Positions 36,475 through 48,206 are shown, counted from the first letter of the stretch. The stretch is DNA of 64,000 nt from Trichomonas vaginalis G3 (GCF_026262505.1 NC_067204.1:25637300-25701299), one strand, 5' to 3'. The notes: generated by a model from the sequence alone, not told the origin. Translations and numbers: made by a program.

Positions 36475-36649
36475 GTACACTGATTTTCATTTTCATTTCC
36501 AGTCACTTTACTTATTATTTTTTTCTTTTTTTTCATTTTAATTATAAATTATTCATAATACGTTTATTTACGTTACCATTTTCTTTATTCTTTTGAATTC
36601 CATACTAGACACTTATAGAATATTTTGATTGTTAACGTACTTCATTAGA

Positions 36650-37623
36650 ATGAATCCTTACAAAGGGTATGTCGATCGAATTTACCTAATTGGTATTTCC
36701 AATCAGATTGAAGAAGGTAAAATGACATGGGAAGAAGCTTGCACCCATGTTCTCATCGCCCCAACCCTTCAATCAAATGATTTCAAATATTTAGATGTTT
36801 CAAAATCTTTTTTACAAAATCAATTTAGCTTACAGAATATCCCATTGCCTAAAGGCAAGAAAGGTCGTAGGGTCAATCCCTACGACCAAATCAAAGCTCT
36901 TGCTGTGATACATGACCACTGGGCCTTTCCCTGTGGTCAAACAAAACAATGGAAACGTTTGAAATTACAACAAATTGATGTATCTTATAGAGAAGTACGC
37001 AGATACTTCAAAGAAAATCATTTCACCAAGACGCGATTAGAGCATGCCGGGCCAGAAACAGCAGTAAGATATTGGGCGCTTTCACCCAATCTTATCTGGC
37101 ACGCAGATGTTCATTATTTTAGGGGTGTTCGTGGCCAGTATATTTATGGCATAATCGACGATTTTAGCCGCAAAGTCCTAGCGTGTATACAAATACCAGA
37201 TATGCTGGCAGCGACGACAGCGAACGTTGCGGCTTCCGCCTTCATTGAATTTGGCGCCCCTTATTGTTTCTGGACCGACAACGGTTCAGAAAATAGGGGC
37301 GCCTTTCAAGATCTACTTGATCTTTGGGCGTCCAATGGCGGCATACAGACTCTCATTCTCCCTACCAAAATGGGAAGATTGAGAGATTCTGGCCGACATT
37401 GGAGCGCTGCCAAAGCATTCAGGCTATTCCTGCCTTTATTTGGGAGTACAATAATAACACACCGCATGAAGATCTCCCAATTAATCCATTAACTGGAACA
37501 AATTACACGCCAAATCAAATGTATCAGCTGAAACCGAAATACACAAATGCAGATACAGAAAGGTTGTGGCAAATATGGGATACAGATACAGGCATGACCG
37601 CTGTTGACACATTCACAGCGTAA
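36650..37623 (+). pseudogene. rve-family (DDE) transposase, one frameshift
   Basis: The first frame starts MNPYKGYVDRIYLIGISNQI at the ATG at 36650; an earlier non-ATG start is not needed. The catalytic core shows LIWHADVHYF (first Asp), FWTDNGSENRG (second Asp) and, in another frame beginning near 37360, YQNGKIERFW with the catalytic Glu, followed by a C-terminal part ending MTAVDTFTA. One frameshift at about 37360-37380 separates the parts, so this copy looks inactive unless shifting is programmed. The Asp-Asp-35-Glu spacing and NG(K)xER motif fit IS3/IS481/Ginger-type integrase folds. N-terminal ~130 residues include a predicted helix-turn-helix-like stretch. Confidence 0.85.
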
Positions 37624-38030
37624 TAATAAACATAATTTTTTAATTTCATTTTTAACAAGTTTTTTTAAATGTATGTAATGAATAATTCATTAGAATATGA
37701 TAATGCACATTGTAACAGAATAGAACAATCACCAAATTTTTTTTGAAATTAAAAAATAAAAGTAAAAAGTATAAAGTAATCTAACCAAAAAGATATTTAA
37801 AAGAATTTTGGAAAAAACAGAATAAGGATAATGATATTATTTTAGATACACAATCGATGTACTGAAGAATAATCAGGTAAAATGATGATATAAAATTAGA
37901 TTATTTTACAAGTAGCTAAAAGAATAAAACTATAATATAAAATAAATGAAGTTTAATGAAAGAATAAAGGGTAAATAAATAATAAATATTTTTATTTTAC
38001 ATCAGTATTGAGAAGAAGTAACAGCTGACA
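37624..38030. other. Non-coding part of the foldback element
   Basis: AT-rich DNA between the transposase stop and the right repeat array; no gene or clear motif. Confidence 0.5.
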
Positions 38031-39510
38031 CTTGGTAGACAACTTCTTTATGTCTAGAAAATTCTATCTTGCCTTTTATTTTTTTCTCGCTGTGAAACGT
38101 ATTCGGTCATTTTTTTAAAAATTAATTTTTTGTTAGAGATAAGAGCTAAAACTCGGTAAACAACTTCTTTATGTCTAGAAAATTCTATCTTGCCTTTTAT
38201 TTTTTTCTCGATGTGAAACGTATTCGGTCATTTTTTTAAAAATTAATTTTTTGTTAGAGATAAGAGCTAAAACTCGGTAAACAACTTCTTTATGTCTAGA
38301 AAATTCTATCTTGCCTTTTATTTTTTTCTCGCTGTGAAACGTATTCGGTCATTTTTTTAAAAATTAATTTTTTGTTAGAGATAAGAGCTAAAACTCGGTA
38401 AACAACTTCTTTATGTCTAGAAAATTCTATCTTGCCTTTTATTTTTTTCTCGCTGTGAAACGTATTCGGTCATTTTTTTAAAAATTAATTTTTTGTTAGA
38501 GATAAGAGCTAAAACTCGGTAAACAACTTCTTTATGTCTAGAAAATTCTATCTTGCCTTTTATTTTTTTTCTCGCTGTGAAACGTATTCGGTCATTTTTT
38601 TAAAAATTAATTTTTTGTTAGAGATAAGAGCTAAAACTCGGTAAACAACTTCTTTATGTCTAGAAAATTCTATCTTGCCTTTTATTTTTTTCTCGCTGTG
38701 AAACGTATTCGGTCATTTTTTTAAAAATTAATTTTTTGTTAGAGATAAGAGCTAAAACTCGGTAAACAACTTCTTTATGTCTAGAAAATTCTATCTTGCC
38801 TTTTATTTTTTTCTCGCTGTGAAACGTATTCGGTCATTTTTTTAAAAATTAATTTTTTGTTAGAGATAAGAGCTAAAACTCGGTAAACAACTTCTTTATG
38901 TCTAGAAAATTCTATCTTGCCTTTTATTTTTTTCTCGCTGTGAAACGTATTCGGTCATTTTTTTAAAAATTAATTTTTTGTTAGAGATAAGAGCTAAAAC
39001 TCGGTAAACAACTTCTTTATGTCTAGAAAATTCTATCTTGCCTTTTATTTTTTTCTCGCTGTGAAACGTATTCGGTCATTTTTTTAAAAATTAATTTTTT
39101 GTTAGAGATAAGAGCTAAAACTCGGTAAACAACTTCTTTATGTCTAGAAAATTCTATCTTGCCTTTTATTTTTTTCTCGCTGTGAAACGTATTCGGTCAT
39201 TTTTTTAAAAATTAATTTTTTGTTAGAGATAAGAGCTAAAACTCGGTAAACAACTTCTTTATGTCTAGAAAATTCTATCTTGCCTTTTATTTTTTTCTCG
39301 CTGTGAAACGTATTCGGTCATTTTTTTAAAAATTAATTTTTTGTTAGAGATAAGAGCTAAAACTCGGTAAACAACTTCTTTATGTCTAGAAAATTCTATC
39401 TTGCCTTTTATTTTTTTCTCGCTGTGAAACGTATTCGGTCATTTTTTTAAAAATTAATTTTTTGTTAGAGATAAGAGCTAAAACTCGGTAAACAACTTCT
39501 TTATGTCTAG
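38031..39510 (-). repeat. Right array of ~120-bp repeats (about 13 units)
   Basis: The same unit as the left array in reverse orientation (AACTCGGTAAACAACTTCTT, CTATCTTGCCTTTTATTTTT). Period is almost constant and copies nearly identical; the first unit near 38030 is the most diverged. The array is longer than the left one. Confidence 0.97.
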
Positions 39511-40069
39511 AAAATTTAACATTCGTCTCCCATTTTTATATATTTGGTTTAGAATGTTCGAAAATGCGTAATATGGTCATTAATATTAATTGAAAAGAAC
39601 CTTGAATTAATTCAATCTGATCTCACAAAATATTTTAAATTACAAACTTTGTAGTCTGAATAGATAATTAGTATTAAACTCAAATAACTAGTTTATTTTT
39701 GAATAAAAATTATTTGAATTTATTCAATTTTGTGAATTTTCCTTCAAAAATCAAGTTTAAATATCTTATTTGCCATATAATTATAAATACAATGAAACAT
39801 ATTCGAAATTGAAAAGAATGACTTTTTCTGTTCTTTCCATCATTCAATTTGAATTTTGCAATATTGGATTTCTCATTAAATAGCTATTAAAAACAACAAG
39901 CAATTTAACTTACATTCAAATTTATTTGTGTTATATTCAATCTTCTCAAAACTTATAATTTTCGGCTATAGCATGAGTATATGCTATATAATATAATAAA
40001 CCTATAATAGTATCATTCTTTCAATTATTTGAAGAGAAAACCGAAAAAATCTATTTTCGGTCTATAACA

Positions 40070-40084
40070 AAAAGCGGTTTGTCC
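40070..40084 (+). repeat. 15-bp target-site duplication, right
   Basis: Exact second copy of AAAAGCGGTTTGTCC, next to the inverted end CGGTCTATAACA. Confidence 0.85.
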
Positions 40085-41125
40085 TTGCTCAGCAAAATCT
40101 TATTGAACCTTAAATAAGGAAGTCAGTTGATTGAATAATCATGATGTATATATTATCAAAAAGCGTAAACATCGACTCGGACAACATGAAATGTGGTAAT
40201 TTTATTATTTTGTAAAAATTAATGCATAAAAGGTTCACTTTATTTTTTATATCATGGGTAGCGATTTCAGCGCCATATATATATTGATTTTTAACAGTTT
40301 TTATTTTTTCAATCAATCAGTTTAAAGACTCTTTTTATTAATTCTATAATACTTCGAGAAACTACATGATGAAGAACCATTTCTTCATATGTAATATGAC
40401 GAATGATAATTGTGTCATGAGATACTATTCCAAGTAGCTGCTCAAAAAAGAGAAGTTTTTCCAAAATTATTTTTCTACTCTTACAGCATGATTAGCCAGA
40501 AATTAACTAGCATCTGATATCCAAAACAATTAATAATGAGGCAAGATATTGAGCTTTTGTTCGGAATATTAAAATGTCCTGAGTGTTTCAAGTTAATATA
40601 AATGTCAATGTTTTGGGATGCAATTGGATTTAAAAAGCGTTTATTTGATACTTCTGGATATTAGTAATTGCTTGGTTTCTAGTTCAATGTTTGAATTCAA
40701 TATTTGATATGGTTTTCAAATGTATTATTATTTGAAACTCTCAAATTGGGCACTTATTGTATTCTGGAAACTTTTCTGTTCTTTGAGATATTCCGATATT
40801 AAGATAAAAATGCTTGTATTATAGGTTTTTGTTTTTATCAAAAACAAGAAACTTATAGTTCATTATTATGAGTTTAGTGACAGATTATACATGAAGTAGT
40901 AGTCAGCATGGTCAAGAATGATTATCGCATGTAAAGTGTAATAAGATTGATCAGAATTTCGCTTGAATATGTTTTGAACTGACCAAAGATCATTCTTTTC
41001 CATGACCTATCCATGGCAGTAATTGCATTGTAAAGGTTTGGGTAAATCTGAATGACGATTAGTGTTCTCGATTTTTTGTATATCCTTTCAAAAAAAAATT
41101 TCTAACGAAAAATAAAGTTTTATTT
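40085..41125. other. Host spacer upstream of the WD40 gene
   Basis: AT-rich, slightly less biased than other spacers, without convincing coding frames. I see no clear TCA(C/T)(T/A) initiator close to the ATG at 41126. Confidence 0.5.
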
Positions 41126-44100
41126 ATGAGCGAAATCCCTACTGTAAATCAGCAAACAATAGAGTGGGGATTTCATCAACAGCCTAGAATACATATTGGC
41201 ATGCAAACAGTTTACTCGTGCTTTCATATCTCTCAAGATAACTATATCGCGATTACGAATAAATCTGTTGTATTATTTCAACCAGGCAGAATACGTGAAA
41301 CTCTCAACTTATCGCTCTCTAGTGCAGTATATATACCAGATCAAGAGATAATTATAGGTATGAGCGCTGGAAGAAGTCAATTTTACGTTTTACATCCAAA
41401 CGAACTACAATCAATTCTTGCTGAATCAATTGCAACAGGACAAATAGGAGTCTTCAAGATGTATTATGCACAGAAATCGCATGTTTTGATATCAATTGGT
41501 GAAGATATTCGATTTTGGAACTTTTCTGTCGAAGTAAGTACTAATAAACTTGTTTCAGCAACTGCAAAATGTGAGTTTACACTTCGTGCTAAGCTTAATT
41601 ACAATTTCAAAGGAAATTTCCTAAGTGCGCCAACATTTTCTCCGGAAGAAGAGCTTTTAGCACTTCAAAAAGAATCTGGATTTGTTGGTTACAATGTTGA
41701 TGGTGAGCAAGTACGATTTTTCGCAAAAACTATCTCACCTGCAAGAATTTGTACAGATTATTTCCCAGAACAAGGCCATTTCATGACAGCTGACTGCATC
41801 AATGGTTTATGCTTATGGAACAGATTCTCTGCTCCTATAGGAAAAGTTCTAATTGGTGATTCGTCCGTTTGCTATTGTTCATTTTTAGATGATGAGTATG
41901 TCTTACTAATAACTGAGAGATTAGATGTCTATATAGTTGATATTATCATTAATACTGTTTATTTTTGCATGAATATTGAAGAAAAACCATCATCAATTTT
42001 ATTACACAAAAATACTTTATTTTTTGATATTTTCTGTAGTATGCATAATGGAATAGATCATTACATAATAGATTTACCATTCAGATCATGGCTAAAGGGC
42101 GTAGTTGATTGTACAGCGATGAGATTAGTTCCGAAAATCGGAAAAGCGCCAAGATTAATTGTTGAAACAAAAAACGCTTATATAACATTTATCACGCCTA
42201 AAGGGCCTTACAAATTAACAACTTCTTCGTCTCCTGAGGCTTTATCAATAAATCAATGTTATTATGATCGCGGAATTCTTGGAGATCCTACAGATGATAC
42301 AGATAACATGCTTGTTGCTGAAGGCACTGGAGTTCTTGATAATTTTGAGACAAATTCGATTCCATGTAAAGGAATTGCATCTTTGAAGGGCCAATACATA
42401 GCAATATGGTTCTTTAATGCATCAGAAGGACCAACATATGTTGCTGCTTCAAGATTTGGCGATATTATGTACATTGATCGGAAAAATTTCAAAATTACAA
42501 AAAGAGTTTTGATAAATGCTGATAGAGTTGAATATGCAATCGGTGAAAATGTATATAATACGTTTATTATCTTCTCAAAGACACAAATTTTCCGATTCGA
42601 TGTAGATACGGCTACTGTCATCGATACAATTGACATGAAGATGCCAAGTAAGGTAGAAATTAATGGTGATATAATGTGTATGGGTTATCCCGATGGATTT
42701 TTAACTGTTTTCCAAATTTTTCAATCTGGACTTAAAAAGAAATCAAGAGATGACGCACAGCATCACAAAGACCAAATTACGGGTATTTCGATCCGTGATA
42801 ATATAATTGCTTCAGTTTCTGACGATTGTCATCTTATGATTTGGAATTACAGGCTTGACATGCTTTGTTCTATACTTCTTCCTGTTCCTTTAGCTGGTGT
42901 AGTGATAGTCAATGGATATCGTGACGTTATTGTTGGAACTGGAACGAATTTGATGATTATTCATGGAAATTATCTCTTTGATGGCCCTCCAGTACCAGAA
43001 GATACTGTCTTTGATAGTTACTGCAGACTTGATGATGCTTTGTATGAGAAATACATTAAAAAGAATATAGAAATCGAAGAAATTCCAGTTGTCATGCAAG
43101 AAACGAGATCTCCAAGAAGAGTAAGGAAGCTAAAGATCAATACATTAAGTTCTATGCACAGTGAACCAGAAGAAACCGCAAAAGAAGTCAAAAAATCTGA
43201 TCAAAAAGAAGATGTAGAGATGACTGATGAAGAAAAAGCGATGATGTTGGCTGAGATGTCCAATTTAACCGAAAATCTCGATAATCCTCAGCAAAAACCT
43301 CCAATTAATAACCAAATTTCCAATAATCAAACAGTAACTCATCAACCAACAGAAGAAGAGGACAAAAACGAAGAAGACCAAACAGATGATGCCCAAAACA
43401 ATGCTCAAACACCCCAAAAAGTCCACAAAAAGAAGAAAATCATCAAGAAAAAGAGACACAGACAAAGTTCTGAGATGGAAACAGCGGAAGAAACTCCAGA
43501 AGTTCATGTATTGGGACAGAGAAAAAGCACAAGAAGACAAATCTCTAAAACAGCAAGTGGAACAGAGATAAATATCGATGGTTTGTCTTCAAGACCAGAA
43601 ATTAAAAGAAAAACTCAAAAAGTGACACAAAGAATTCGACATCCATCTTCTGTTAGCGAAGATACGCTTTCTGAGACTATGTCTGAGACAGAGGATTCGG
43701 TCGCAAGCAATTCTATACTTGGAACAATCGAAGAAGAAAAAGAAAATTACTTTTGGAAAGAAGGTGAAGTGAAAAATAATTCAAACACAAAAAGTGACAA
43801 AAATGAAGTGAATTCTGAATCCGAAATCAGTCAGAACAACGATTCCAATACTACACAAACCAAAAGTAGAAGAAAATCTAAGAAATCTCCAACAAAATCG
43901 AGTAAATCTAGTAAATCAAAGAAAAATCAAAAAATTAAAAAAGAAAAGAAGAAAAAAGTGACGAAAAAAGTGAAGAAAATCAATAAAGATGGTGTAGAAG
44001 TTGAAGAAGAAGAGGAAGTCTCTGAATATATATACTATTCTGATGAAGAATCCGAAAATAACAAAATTGATCGAAATTCAGTTGCTGATGATGAAGAAAC

Positions 44101-46063
44101 TAACTCAAATACATCAGAATCTGTCAGAATAGAAGGAAATGAACTTCAAAATCCAAATTCTTCAAATAATTCTGAAAATAATTCCAATAATTTGGCAAAA
44201 TCTAGTTCAAAACATTTAAATAACCATAAACTTGTGCTAAATCAGAAAGGGGAACTAGGATTTTACGATGAAAATGGAAAATTTTTGAAAATTTTACAAG
44301 AATATAAAGCATTTAAGAACGAAAAAGGAGAATATGGCTTTTATGATGCCAGTGGACACTTCATTAAGTGTCCAGATGGTAAATTAGTCCAAAATGAAAA
44401 AGGAGAAATCGGATTTTTCGATGAAAATGGAAAATTTGTTATTTATAACATGAAAAATGGATTGATGTACGGTCCAAAAGGGAAACTTGGTATTTTGGAT
44501 GCGAATGGAAACTTTGTTGAGTCAAAAGATTCAAAAATTGTTTTGAATGAAAAAGGAGAAAAAGGAATTTACGATCAGAACGGAAATTTCGTTTTACTGA
44601 ATGGTCCTAAGCACAAACCTGGTGATATTGGCTTCTACGACGTCAAAGGAAACTTTACAAAAATGCCTGAAGGAAAACTTGTTGCCGGAAATGACGGAGA
44701 GATGGGATTTCTCGATGACCAAGGCAATTTCGTGAAGATTCCTCAAGGAGGACTTCAAGTTGGAAAGAATGGCGAAATGGGATATTTTGATGATACAGGA
44801 AAGTTCGTGAAACTGCGAACAAACTCACAGAGGAAAGGGATTGTTGATAAGGATGGTAATTTTGTCCCATTTTTGGCAATTTCAGACAATCAAAATAATA
44901 ATTCCGAAAAAACTCAAGTTCCAATGCCCAGAGTCAAATCAGAAGGCGGCATAAGGAACAAATATGAGAAAGACACCGTTAAAGACGGATTAGTCAAAGG
45001 TCCAAACGGAGATTACGGAATTATCGATGAAAATGGGAATTTCATTGCAAGTTCTGAAGGAAAAATCGTTTTGAATGATTCTGGAGAACGAGGAATCATC
45101 GATTCCAATGGAGTTTTCCATAAATTACCTCAAGGAAAAGGTCCTTTTGTAAATGAAAAAGGTGAAGTAGGTTTTTACGATAAAAACGGTTATTTCGTAA
45201 CTCTTGATCATGGAAAACTTTCCATTGGACCTAATGGTGTTTTAGGAACATATGATGAAAACGGAATCTTTATTGAATGTCCAGATGTCAAGTTAATTGT
45301 TCTTGATAACGGAGCAAAAGGATATTATGATTCCAAAGGAAATTTCATCATTTTAGTTCATGCCACAAATAAAATTCCATGTGAAGGATATTCTTCACAA
45401 CATAGATCCCAATCCACAACAACGTATCATAGGAAATCATATAGATTTTCCAGTACAAGTCGCAGTAAATCTCCTCAAAGAATTTATTGGACACCTGACG
45501 TAATTCCTCCAAATATTGTTTTGGACAGAAATGTCGCAATTCAAAGGTTTTTGGATGGTGATTTGAGATTCCTTCAATGTATAAAGAATTTCCAAGTTAT
45601 GGATGGCAGATTGAACTTGAATATTTTCGAGTACATTGAAACGCAAAGACTCAAAACAGTTCCACAATCTGGATTCTTTAATTTCGAAAATTCTGTTCCG
45701 CAAAGAAAAATTTCACCAAAAATTCCTTATTCTGCAGATTCTTTTTCAACTCCTCGTAGTGAAAACTATAAGAGGATAATGACAGCCAACTACAGATATA
45801 ATAACACAGAAGAAGTAGATGGCTTCTATTCGCCTAGAGAACCATATTATGACAGGATTTCTTCTGTTCCTTGTTCTCCAAGAGCAAGAGAAAGTCCTGT
45901 TTCAACTCCAAAGACTCCTGGGGTTTTCACTCCAAGAGCAAGAAGAAACTCTGGCAGGATTGTTATTCCTTTCAATGGAACAACACCTGTCAGTCAGCTT
46001 TTCCCTTCATCATCTTACTCTCCACTTATTGTGAAGAGATTTGTAAGAATTCCAAAATTATAA
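41126..46063 (+). CDS. WD40-type protein with 14 GxYDxxGxF repeats, 1645 aa
   Basis: Residues 1 to about 620 are beta-rich with WD40-like blades (HVLISIGEDIRFWNFSV, DQITGISIRDNIIASVSDDC followed by HLMIWNY), probably two propellers. About 660-1030 are disordered with acidic and Lys-rich runs (KSRRKSKKSPTKSSKSSKSK). From about 1035 to 1415 there are 14 repeats of roughly 25 residues with the core G(F/I/Y)YDENGKF(V/I), often preceded by KLVxNEKGE. The C-terminal 230 residues are Ser/Pro/Arg-rich with SPRAR and TPRSE motifs. The core recalls WG/KWG beta-hairpin repeats but lacks their Trp. Host gene; a scaffold of cytoskeleton or membrane surface is possible. Function unknown. Confidence 0.88.
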   Translation: MSEIPTVNQQTIEWGFHQQPRIHIGMQTVYSCFHISQDNYIAITNKSVVLFQPGRIRETLNLSLSSAVYIPDQEIIIGMSAGRSQFYVLHPNELQSILAESIATGQIGVFKMYYAQKSHVLISIGEDIRFWNFSVEVSTNKLVSATAKCEFTLRAKLNYNFKGNFLSAPTFSPEEELLALQKESGFVGYNVDGEQVRFFAKTISPARICTDYFPEQGHFMTADCINGLCLWNRFSAPIGKVLIGDSSVCYCSFLDDEYVLLITERLDVYIVDIIINTVYFCMNIEEKPSSILLHKNTLFFDIFCSMHNGIDHYIIDLPFRSWLKGVVDCTAMRLVPKIGKAPRLIVETKNAYITFITPKGPYKLTTSSSPEALSINQCYYDRGILGDPTDDTDNMLVAEGTGVLDNFETNSIPCKGIASLKGQYIAIWFFNASEGPTYVAASRFGDIMYIDRKNFKITKRVLINADRVEYAIGENVYNTFIIFSKTQIFRFDVDTATVIDTIDMKMPSKVEINGDIMCMGYPDGFLTVFQIFQSGLKKKSRDDAQHHKDQITGISIRDNIIASVSDDCHLMIWNYRLDMLCSILLPVPLAGVVIVNGYRDVIVGTGTNLMIIHGNYLFDGPPVPEDTVFDSYCRLDDALYEKYIKKNIEIEEIPVVMQETRSPRRVRKLKINTLSSMHSEPEETAKEVKKSDQKEDVEMTDEEKAMMLAEMSNLTENLDNPQQKPPINNQISNNQTVTHQPTEEEDKNEEDQTDDAQNNAQTPQKVHKKKKIIKKKRHRQSSEMETAEETPEVHVLGQRKSTRRQISKTASGTEINIDGLSSRPEIKRKTQKVTQRIRHPSSVSEDTLSETMSETEDSVASNSILGTIEEEKENYFWKEGEVKNNSNTKSDKNEVNSESEISQNNDSNTTQTKSRRKSKKSPTKSSKSSKSKKNQKIKKEKKKKVTKKVKKINKDGVEVEEEEEVSEYIYYSDEESENNKIDRNSVADDEETNSNTSESVRIEGNELQNPNSSNNSENNSNNLAKSSSKHLNNHKLVLNQKGELGFYDENGKFLKILQEYKAFKNEKGEYGFYDASGHFIKCPDGKLVQNEKGEIGFFDENGKFVIYNMKNGLMYGPKGKLGILDANGNFVESKDSKIVLNEKGEKGIYDQNGNFVLLNGPKHKPGDIGFYDVKGNFTKMPEGKLVAGNDGEMGFLDDQGNFVKIPQGGLQVGKNGEMGYFDDTGKFVKLRTNSQRKGIVDKDGNFVPFLAISDNQNNNSEKTQVPMPRVKSEGGIRNKYEKDTVKDGLVKGPNGDYGIIDENGNFIASSEGKIVLNDSGERGIIDSNGVFHKLPQGKGPFVNEKGEVGFYDKNGYFVTLDHGKLSIGPNGVLGTYDENGIFIECPDVKLIVLDNGAKGYYDSKGNFIILVHATNKIPCEGYSSQHRSQSTTTYHRKSYRFSSTSRSKSPQRIYWTPDVIPPNIVLDRNVAIQRFLDGDLRFLQCIKNFQVMDGRLNLNIFEYIETQRLKTVPQSGFFNFENSVPQRKISPKIPYSADSFSTPRSENYKRIMTANYRYNNTEEVDGFYSPREPYYDRISSVPCSPRARESPVSTPKTPGVFTPRARRNSGRIVIPFNGTTPVSQLFPSSSYSPLIVKRFVRIPKL

Positions 46064-47175
46064 TTTTATTTGTTTGTTTTTTATATATAGATTAAATATT
46101 TCTATGCGATATTAGTAAGTTAAATTGAGTTTTATTTTTAAAGCAAATATCTCATAATAATAGAGGAGAAACTACTCTTTGTTATACAGTCCTTTAAAAA
46201 ACCAGATGTATATTTATCCAAACGCCTCATTGTCATCATGAACTAATGTTTAAAAACAAATAAACATGAATATTTTGTGATATGATCTATGAATTCAAGA
46301 ATTTTGTTAACTAATCATAAACTTTCTTCTGAATGGTTAAAATGTAATGGGCATTATTTTAAAACATTTATAATTTTACAGAATATGAATCATTTGCTGT
46401 GAAAAAAAAACATTCCAAAACCAAAAGGCAAAAATTAAATGCACAATTATTGAATTTTCATTCATTTTACTTTGGCAATCACTTAATTACTTAATTCAAT
46501 AAATGGACGATTCGGACATTTCAGAAAATGCATTTTTGTAAGCTGTTTGAATTCAATTGATGATTTATGTTTAGAGAACTTCGAACTGTAAAGAGAAAAT
46601 GAACTTTTATGTGCTTGTGGTTTGTAATGAATATGTAGACTTGATTTGATGTCAATTTGAAAGATGGATGAATAAAAAAACAAGACATTTTTGGAACCAA
46701 TAATTAAAATTGCTATCAAATAATTTATTCATACACAAATATTATATGAATGTATGAATTGTTAAATTTTCAAATTGAGAGCCATTTTCACATCGATATG
46801 TATGAAATTTGGTGATGTATTTGGAACCGAAATGTCATGGACCATGTAAAACAAGAGTATTTTCAACGAACACACATAAAAAATTAGTCTCAGAAAAAAA
46901 TCGTTTGTCATGAAATTTTTTTAGATGAATATAATTACCTTATTATATGTAGAATAAAATAATCGTGTTTTTCGAAATTTAATAAAAAACGTGTTTCTGA
47001 AAATTAATTCTCAAATGCAAAAATAAATATAAGTGAAATAAAGAAATTATCCAAAGAGATTTCCACTTTTTCAATAGCAGGATTTTTATCCATATTCAAA
47101 GTTAGATTTTTATATTGGTAGGCATATTCTAATATAACTTATTTTTAATAATTCATTTCAAATTTGTGATGTGGG
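46064..47175. other. AT-rich host spacer, no gene seen
   Basis: Only low-complexity AT-rich DNA; open frames here lack coding composition. Confidence 0.5.
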
Positions 47176-47183
47176 AGTTATTT
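47176..47183 (+). repeat. 8-bp target-site duplication of hAT-like element, left
   Basis: AGTTATTT repeats exactly at 50580-50587, just outside perfect 19-bp inverted ends. Confidence 0.85.
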
Positions 47184-48007
47184 AGAGGTAGGGCAACGAT
47201 AGGTCAAAAAGGCTTCTCTGATAGATTTCCTTGCCTTTTGGATATGCTATAATATATAGCCTAGCATGATAGGATATGATGTCAAAAGTTAGAACATAAC
47301 TTAGGATCTTGAGAAAAATGAAAAACAAAAATTACATAAAAAAAGAAAAATTTTATCTAATTTGTTTTTTTGGACCGAATAAGTAATTTTATTGAATTTC
47401 AATACGACACATAGATTTTATTATTAGTAATAAATATAATGGTTTACTATTAACAAGGAACCTAAACTAATGAAAATTTGATTTCAAATATTGTATATGA
47501 TTATCATAGATTACCAAAATATATTGCTATTTATGAGGATATAATATTGATTATTAGTAAATCGTATAAATTTAATAAATATACCATGAATATTGAATGA
47601 ATTTCTTGATTCATAGGGGTAAAACGCGCTTTTATATGATTTAGACAGAGAATTTATGAGATGTAAATAACACAATAAAGGTTTATATTGAATATTTTCT
47701 AAAAATAAATCGAAATTATAAAAAACAATACATTTATTCATTGAAACTACTTGGACAAATATGAAACAAGCATTCAGGCAATACTTTTGAGACTTCAACG
47801 CATCTGATAATTTTTATATAACTTCACCTCTTATGCTTAGAGTGGAGGTATTGAGATCGTATAAGTATAGATGAGCTCACATTCAGATATGATGTGTGAA
47901 CTTCTGTTTTCACTGCAATTTTGAATCAGAATAAACTCAAAACAAGAATAAAATGATATACTCACTCTCTAAATGTGTTCGAGATTTAAAGTTGTATGAA
48001 TAAAACG

Positions 48008-48056
48008 ATTCATCTTTCGAAGCCTCCCATTTAATGAGAGACTTCGAAAGATGAAT
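48008..48056. other. 15-bp perfect hairpin inside hAT-like element
   Basis: ATTCATCTTTCGAAG pairs perfectly with CTTCGAAAGATGAAT across a 19-base loop. It may be a relic of a smaller insertion or a structured RNA. Confidence 0.7.
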
Positions 48057-48206
48057 GTATTCATGTAGATGAAATACTATATATGACCATGTGTGATACT
48101 AAAGATATCAAAATGTTCATTTTTAAGTGCAATAGAAGGGTTATCTCTCGTAAAATCTCAATTGAAGGAAGATTTAGAAAGAACTCCTTTCCTAAGTAGA
48201 TAGTGT

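Larger units (their letters stand above)
34724..40069. mobile_element. 5.35-kb foldback-like DNA transposon with rve/DDE transposase
   Basis: The element begins TGTTATAGACCGAAAATAGA and ends with its reverse complement. The outer ~555 bp of each end are inverted copies. Inside each lies an array of a ~120-bp repeat (about 10 units left, about 13 right) in opposite orientation, so inverted ends total about 1.75 and 2.0 kb. The ~1.55-kb centre holds one transposase gene with an rve fold. The 15-bp flanking duplication is long; among known groups, bacterial IS481-type elements can make duplications of this length. The superfamily in eukaryotes is not one I can name with confidence. Confidence 0.9.

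Noticed and set aside
40110-40316. 68-aa minus-strand frame right of the foldback element
   Set aside because: Chance open frame in AT-rich host DNA, no similarity to neighbours and no initiator.
46483-46719. 78-aa minus-strand frame in the spacer after the WD40 gene
   Set aside because: AT-rich chance frame with low-complexity Lys/Ser/Phe content and no promoter motif.
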